From Planctomycetota bacterium (GTDB lineage: Bacteria > Planctomycetota > UBA1135): 64,000 bases of DNA. Location of the stretch: positions 30,550 to 94,549 of the forward strand of contig JAJRZS010000003.1 of NCBI GenBank assembly GCA_024275135.1. Direction: 5' to 3'. This document shows, in pieces, positions 60,091 to 64,000 of this stretch (its first letter is position 1; the number at the start of each line of letters is the position of its first letter). Below the pieces are notes generated by a model that was given only the letters and a program-made list of their open reading frames with translations, searched no databases and was not told the DNA's origin. Both the position numbers and the translations under genes were made by a program.

Positions 60091-61305
60091 ATGACGGCTC
60101 CAGGCAAAATCTCCGCCCCCGTCGAGGACTCCCCCCCCGCGGCCAACTTGCCCTACCTGAGCCTGTTGCTCTTGGTGGTGGTCATCCCTTGGAGTGTCTC
60201 CGGCTATTCCATCGGCTTTGCCTTGGCCGTGTTCACAAGCTTGCCCTCCTTGTGGCGTGGCGGATGGCGTCGCGCCCACCTACACCCCTTTTTCTTGCCC
60301 AGTTTGGTCTGGGGCCTGGCATTGTTGCTGAGCTTTTTCTGGTCGGACGGCCCGCGCGCTGGGGATGAAGCCCGCACCTACTATCCTTTCTTGCTGACCT
60401 TTGTTGCCAGCGCTTGCATTCGTCAACGGCGCCAACTGCGTCAATTGGTCTTGGCATTTCTTGCTACCGCGAGTGTAGCTGGATTTCTTTCCTTTTGTAC
60501 CAATTGTGGTTGGCTGCAAACCGAGGAGGATCGCTTTAGTGGCCCGGTTTCCATTTTCACCTTCGCCATGGTGATGGCTACGGCCTATGTACTTGGAGCT
60601 TTGTTCTTCAGCTTGGTTAAAACTTGGCGTCAACGGATTCTATTGTGGTTGGCTAGTTTTCTTTTACTGGATGGGGTTTTTATGAATGAATCCCGAGCTA
60701 CCGTCTTGGCCATTGGCTTGGGCTTTCTTGTGCTGTTGATTGGGTTGCAGCGGCAGAGAAAATCTTTGTTTCTTTACCTGGCTCCGGTTTTGCTTGCTGT
60801 CCCCGTGGTTTTGCCGGGCAGTGCATTTTTAGAACGTTTTCAGGCCACCGCTTCCGAGCTCAATCTGCAAGACGAAGAGGTTCACCCGCGCGAGGTGCTG
60901 TGGATTGCTGCCGGACGCATGATGCAGCAACACCCTTGGATGGGTGTGGGAATTGGTGCCTATCGTAGTGAACGTGAGCGTATGTTTGCCGACGGTGAGA
61001 TGGATGGCTTTGTGCTGAAGAAAAAAGGATATGAAACCGCGCATAGCGTGCTGTTGCATATTGGTGCCACGATGGGGGTGGTGGGATTACTCGCTTTCTT
61101 GTTTTGGGCTAGTGCGCCTGTGCTGTGGTTTTGGCATCGCCGCCAACAATCTTGGCCAATTCCAATAGCAGCTCTTGCTCTTTGCTCTATCGTTTTTGGA
61201 TTCGGACTTACCGATATGTGCTTGCTGAATTCGCGGATTAGTGGCATCTTTGCAATTGGCCTCGGCGCGGCTTTTGGCGTAGTCGGGCATGAGGAGCGAT
61301 TGTGA
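60091..61305 (+). CDS. O-antigen ligase-like (Wzy/WaaL) membrane protein
   Basis: 404 aa with about ten TM helices. The large periplasmic loop and PWMGVGIGAYRSERERM match the Wzy_C core (conserved G-x-G-x-x-x-F/Y after a helix). Such enzymes attach O-antigen to lipid A-core, or ligate other glycans. ATG 60091 gives a cytoplasmic tail before the first helix; an open frame runs upstream but overlaps the divergent gene. TAAAGT lies 8 nt upstream. Confidence 0.78.
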   Translation: MTAPGKISAPVEDSPPAANLPYLSLLLLVVVIPWSVSGYSIGFALAVFTSLPSLWRGGWRRAHLHPFFLPSLVWGLALLLSFFWSDGPRAGDEARTYYPFLLTFVASACIRQRRQLRQLVLAFLATASVAGFLSFCTNCGWLQTEEDRFSGPVSIFTFAMVMATAYVLGALFFSLVKTWRQRILLWLASFLLLDGVFMNESRATVLAIGLGFLVLLIGLQRQRKSLFLYLAPVLLAVPVVLPGSAFLERFQATASELNLQDEEVHPREVLWIAAGRMMQQHPWMGVGIGAYRSERERMFADGEMDGFVLKKKGYETAHSVLLHIGATMGVVGLLAFLFWASAPVLWFWHRRQQSWPIPIAALALCSIVFGFGLTDMCLLNSRISGIFAIGLGAAFGVVGHEERL

Positions 61306-62657
61306 TGACGACCATGCAGCTCGCCCGAAAGATATGCACTGCTGTGCGCGACGCCGGCGGTCGTGGCTTTTTAGTGGGTGGCATGGTGCGCGACCGCCTG
61401 TTGCAGTTGCCGTCGAAGGACTTGGATTTGGAGGTTTATGGGATTGAACCCGAAGCGTTGAAATCATTGCTCCAAGCCTTTGGTCAGGTGCGCTTGATTG
61501 GCCAGCGCTTTGCCGTATTGCATTTGCATTCGGCAGAAGGGGATGCCGAGATTTCTTTGCCGCGCACAGAATCCAAGACCGGCCCTGGACACAAAGGGTT
61601 TGCCGTTCATGCCAATCCCCATCTGACACCGCGCGAAGCCAGTCGTCGTCGCGATTTCACGGTCAATGCGATATTGGAAGACCCATTAACTGGGGAGGTT
61701 CTGGACCCGTGGAATGGTCGTCGTGATTTGGAACAAGGGCTACTACGGCATGTGTCTTCGGCTTTTGCCGAGGATCCCCTGCGGGTGCTGCGCGCAGCTC
61801 GTTTTGTCGCCCGCTTTGGTTGGCGCCTTCATCCAAAGACGGCTGCTTTATGTCGTAGTTTGAATTTGGAGGAATTGCCCAAAGAGCGGGTGGTGCAAGA
61901 ATGGCAAAAAATCTTGTTGGGTGCTTTCCCAGGCCAGGCCCTGCTGGCATTGGAGCAATGTGGTGCCTTGCGCTTTTTCCCGGAACTTGCGGCCTTGCGT
62001 GGGGTGCCGCAGGATCCAATCTGGCATCCCGAAGGCGATGTTTTGCAACATACTGCTTTGTGCTTGCAGGCCGCAGTCGCTTGCCGCGAGCAAATGGAAC
62101 ATCCTTGGTTAGAGATGCTCGCGGTGTTGTGCCACGATTTGGGCAAGGCCAGCAATACGGAATTCCAACGCGGTCGCTGGCGGAGTGCGGGGCATGATGT
62201 TGCCGGGGAAATACCTGCCCGTCATTTGTTGCAACGGATAAATCAGGAAACCGATGTGGTGGAGCCTGTGGTGGCCTTGGTGCGCGAACATTTGCGACCT
62301 TCCCAGCTCTACTCCGCCCGCGAGCGGGTGGGGGATGCCGCGATTCGCCGTCTTGCCACTCGAGTGTCGATTCCCGCACTTTGCCGCGTGGCCTGGGCGG
62401 ATGCGGCTGGTCGCAGCCAGGATTTGCCGAATCCCTGGCCGCCGGCAGCTTGGTTATTGAAAAGGGCGGCTGCTTTGGGTGTGGAAAAGCGTCCACCACA
62501 AAATTTATTACGCGGACGAGATTTATTGGAACTCGGCTGGCAACCCGGCCCGGAGATGGGGCGTATCCTCAAGCAGGCATTCGAGTTGCAGCTCGACGGG
62601 AAGATAAAAAACCGAGAGGATGCCTTAGCTTGGCTCGGCCAGCAAGTGCCAGGCTAG
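61305..62657 (+). CDS. cca: CCA tRNA nucleotidyltransferase / polyA polymerase family, HD
   Basis: 450 aa. FLVGGMVRDRLL (nucleotide loop), DLDLEVYG (DxD), SRRRDFTVNAIL, DPLRVLRAARFVARF and HDLGKAS (HD domain) identify the class II nucleotidyltransferase with a C-terminal HD phosphohydrolase. ATG 61305 is chosen over GTG 61302 because GAGGAG lies 8 nt upstream; TGATG overlap with the previous gene. CCA is encoded in the one tRNA of the window, so repair is the likely duty. Confidence 0.92.
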   Translation: MTTMQLARKICTAVRDAGGRGFLVGGMVRDRLLQLPSKDLDLEVYGIEPEALKSLLQAFGQVRLIGQRFAVLHLHSAEGDAEISLPRTESKTGPGHKGFAVHANPHLTPREASRRRDFTVNAILEDPLTGEVLDPWNGRRDLEQGLLRHVSSAFAEDPLRVLRAARFVARFGWRLHPKTAALCRSLNLEELPKERVVQEWQKILLGAFPGQALLALEQCGALRFFPELAALRGVPQDPIWHPEGDVLQHTALCLQAAVACREQMEHPWLEMLAVLCHDLGKASNTEFQRGRWRSAGHDVAGEIPARHLLQRINQETDVVEPVVALVREHLRPSQLYSARERVGDAAIRRLATRVSIPALCRVAWADAAGRSQDLPNPWPPAAWLLKRAAALGVEKRPPQNLLRGRDLLELGWQPGPEMGRILKQAFELQLDGKIKNREDALAWLGQQVPG

Positions 62658-63154
62658 ATGCCACCGCCTTGAGTTTCCAAATCTGCCAATAAGGCTCGTT
62701 CTCGTTCATGGGCTTTGGCGGCAAGGGCGTGAGCGTCTGCCCCAAGGTGCGCATCCAGTTTTGGGAAAAACACCGTGCGTTCACGAACGTCATGGTGAGC
62801 CAAGACCTCTTTCAACATATGCAAGGCTTCCACCCAGGCGACGCGGGATGCTGCGTCGAGAACAGCACCTGTGAAAAAAATGCGTTCTTTGGCTTCCATC
62901 ACCAAGCGACGGATTTTTACATGTTCTTTGAGTAATAGTTCCACGCTACAACCCGGTTCATCCAAGCCTGCGTTTGAATAAGCTGGAAACAAAATCTCTT
63001 CCTCGGCAGTGCTATGGCTTTGGAGAAGAAATAGAAATTTCTGGAAATGTTGGCGCGTGGCCTCCAAGTTGCCCTGAACCACAGCTTCCAGATGATGCTG
63101 GATATGGTCGGCTAGCTTGCGGTGGGCCATGCAGAGGTCGATACAATTCAACAT
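62654..63154 (-). CDS. Hemerythrin HHE-domain protein
   Basis: 166 aa four-helix bundle with His/Glu ligands in HRKLADHIQHHL, FLLQSHSTAEEEILFP, LLLKEHVKIRRLV and VLAHHDVRERTVFFP, the hemerythrin/HHE pattern for a di-iron O2 or NO site. Overlaps the cca stop by 4 bp (convergent). TAAACT ends exactly 6 nt before the ATG. Confidence 0.88.
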   Translation of the reverse strand: MLNCIDLCMAHRKLADHIQHHLEAVVQGNLEATRQHFQKFLFLLQSHSTAEEEILFPAYSNAGLDEPGCSVELLLKEHVKIRRLVMEAKERIFFTGAVLDAASRVAWVEALHMLKEVLAHHDVRERTVFFPKLDAHLGADAHALAAKAHERERALLADLETQGGGI

Positions 63155-63159
63155 GCCTC

Positions 63160-63166
63160 TAGTTTA
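63160..63166. promoter_or_regulatory. Overlapping divergent -10 candidates (hemerythrin / methyltransferase)
   Basis: TAAACT on the minus strand (63161-63166) and TAGTTT on the plus strand (63160-63165) overlap by 5 bp. The minus element has a 6-nt gap to the hemerythrin ATG; the plus one a 5-nt gap to a TTG at 63171, or an 11-nt leader to ATG 63183. Confidence 0.35.
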
Positions 63167-63182
63167 GTCCTTGGCTTTGGCC

Positions 63183-63851
63183 ATGAGTTTCATAAACACC
63201 CAAAATTGGTACACCCAGATTGCATCCATTTATGATCCAATCTGTGGCCCCCTTTATGCTGCTCCTCGGCGTTATGCCGTCCAACAGATGGCGTTGCAGG
63301 GGGGGGAGCGGGTGGTGGAGATTGGTTGCGGTACGGGCTTAAATTTGCCTGCTCTGGTGCAGGGCGTTGGAACGCAGGGACGCATCCTTGGCGTGGATTG
63401 CACTTCGGCTATGCTGCGACGGGCGGAGGCCAAAAAGTCCAAGCGTGGCTGGGGGCAAGTCGAGTTGCGGCCTTGGAATCTGCTGGAACTTTCTGAGGAA
63501 ACCATCCACCGCGGATGCCGTGCTGCTCTGGGCGTGGCCCAAGCCGACATCGTTCTCGCCAGTTATGTTTTTGCAATCGCTCCCCGATGGCGGGACTTAT
63601 TCCATCGCAGTTGGTGCTTACTGCGACCTGGTGGACTCTTTGTGATGGTGGACACGCGCCCCTTGCAGGGAATTTGGCGCTGGGGGAATCCTTTGTTGGT
63701 GCCCGTGGCCAATTGGTCGGGGCATGGTCAAATCCGGCGACCCACCTGGCGACTTTTGGCTAACGCTCCCGGCTTTCAACTCCAATCCTTTTGGGGTGGC
63801 TTTGTTTTTGTGGCCACGGCGCGCAAGGCTTTGGACGGAGGCCGTCCATAA
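63183..63851 (+). CDS. Class I SAM-dependent methyltransferase
   Basis: 222 aa. The SAM motif VVEIGCGTGLNLPAL, then GRILGVDCTSAMLRRAEAKK and RPGGLFVMVDTRPL are the Rossmann methyltransferase elements, UbiE/Methyltransf_11-like. The substrate is unknown (small molecule or quinone/lipid most likely). ATG 63183 is chosen; TTG 63171 is an alternative in the leaderless scheme. Ends inside the convergent SDR gene by 76 bp. Confidence 0.85.
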   Translation: MSFINTQNWYTQIASIYDPICGPLYAAPRRYAVQQMALQGGERVVEIGCGTGLNLPALVQGVGTQGRILGVDCTSAMLRRAEAKKSKRGWGQVELRPWNLLELSEETIHRGCRAALGVAQADIVLASYVFAIAPRWRDLFHRSWCLLRPGGLFVMVDTRPLQGIWRWGNPLLVPVANWSGHGQIRRPTWRLLANAPGFQLQSFWGGFVFVATARKALDGGRP

Positions 63852-64000
63852 TATTGCTTCAACATCCGCGCGCTGATTTGCGCTAGTAGTTTTCTTGGGG
63901 CAAAGCGCGTGGAGAAACAAAGCAAAGCATTGCGCGCGCCATGGACGAAAGAAATCCGACGGCCGAGGAGACGCAAGCTTTGGGCCACCACATCCTCGGC
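63776..64000 (-). CDS. Short-chain dehydrogenase, C-terminal part (partial)
   Basis: The open frame on the minus strand enters from the window edge and stops at 63776 (74 codons). SAEDVVAQSL-like entry (AEDVVAQSLRLLGRR), FVHGARNALLCFSTRF and PRKLLAQISARMLKQYYG match the C-terminal helices of SDR proteins of the DltE type. The catalytic YxxxK lies outside. The overlap with the methyltransferase 3' end is 76 bp. Confidence 0.6.
   Translation of the reverse strand, partial: AEDVVAQSLRLLGRRISFVHGARNALLCFSTRFAPRKLLAQISARMLKQYYGRPPSKALRAVATKTKPPQKDWS

Overview
The window looks like chromosomal DNA of a Gram-negative, aerobic bacterium. The envelope genes (TonB, an LPS-type sugar kinase, a WaaE-like glycosyltransferase, an O-antigen-ligase-like protein, lipoproteins and a small barrel-like protein) imply an outer membrane. 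A cbb3 oxidase, a Na+-NQR complex, Fe superoxide dismutase and hemerythrin imply oxygen respiration, and Na+-NQR is compatible with a marine or saline habitat. The alpha2-type GlyRS, paired alkaline-phosphatase-superfamily proteins, a HEAT/vWA lipoprotein, a large CarboxypepD_reg repeat protein and a four-SANT-repeat protein hint at the PVC/Planctomycetota neighbourhood. That placement is an impression, not a demonstration. Coding density is very high: no gene-free stretch exceeds 200 bp, and many neighbours overlap as ATGA, TGATG or TAATG. No IS element, prophage, CRISPR array or rRNA operon was seen.

Layout. 1-5.4 kb: two divergent parvulin/SurA-like foldase units, an MsbA-like ABC exporter and ispDF (MEP isoprenoid pathway). 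5.5-10 kb: a plus-strand run ruvC / unknown / comEA-like / nadC / vanZ-like / purB ending at a bidirectional terminator, followed by a convergent Cys/Met-rich repeat lipoprotein. 10.6-18.6 kb: a TIM-barrel protein, a DHH phosphoesterase, tRNA-Gly with its own promoter and terminator, ferredoxin, plsY-gpsA, an M3 peptidase, a sulfatase-fold lipoprotein and TonB. 18.8-30.4 kb: glyS-ptsI, the SANT-repeat protein, DUF971, GT-C-like membrane proteins, a second sulfatase-fold protein, a vWA lipoprotein and an MDR oxidoreductase.

30.4-47.4 kb is a 17-kb respiratory island. It holds ccoNO(fused)-Q-P-G-H-safE-I-S, then YcxB-like, chalcone-isomerase-like and PilZ genes and nqrM, all on the plus strand. 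These converge stop-to-stop on apbE and nqrABCDEF on the minus strand. NqrM and ApbE are the maturation factors of Na+-NQR; CcoG, H, I, S and SafE are those of the cbb3 oxidase. The complex linking quinol to cytochrome c is not in the window.

47.5-64 kb: the CarboxypepD_reg repeat protein divergent from an HtrA protease; a minus-strand operon (TPR glycosyltransferase, Lon-like protease, TatD-like hydrolase); sodB; an envelope-glycan group (barrel-like lipoprotein, GT2, Kdo-kinase-like, O-antigen-ligase-like); cca; hemerythrin; a methyltransferase; and the 3' end of an SDR gene.

The most striking genome-scale signal is at first genes of transcription units. At about sixteen of them a TANNNT hexamer ends 5-9 nt before the start codon, most often exactly 6 nt. 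This is the geometry expected for leaderless mRNAs made from promoters with no obvious -35 box.
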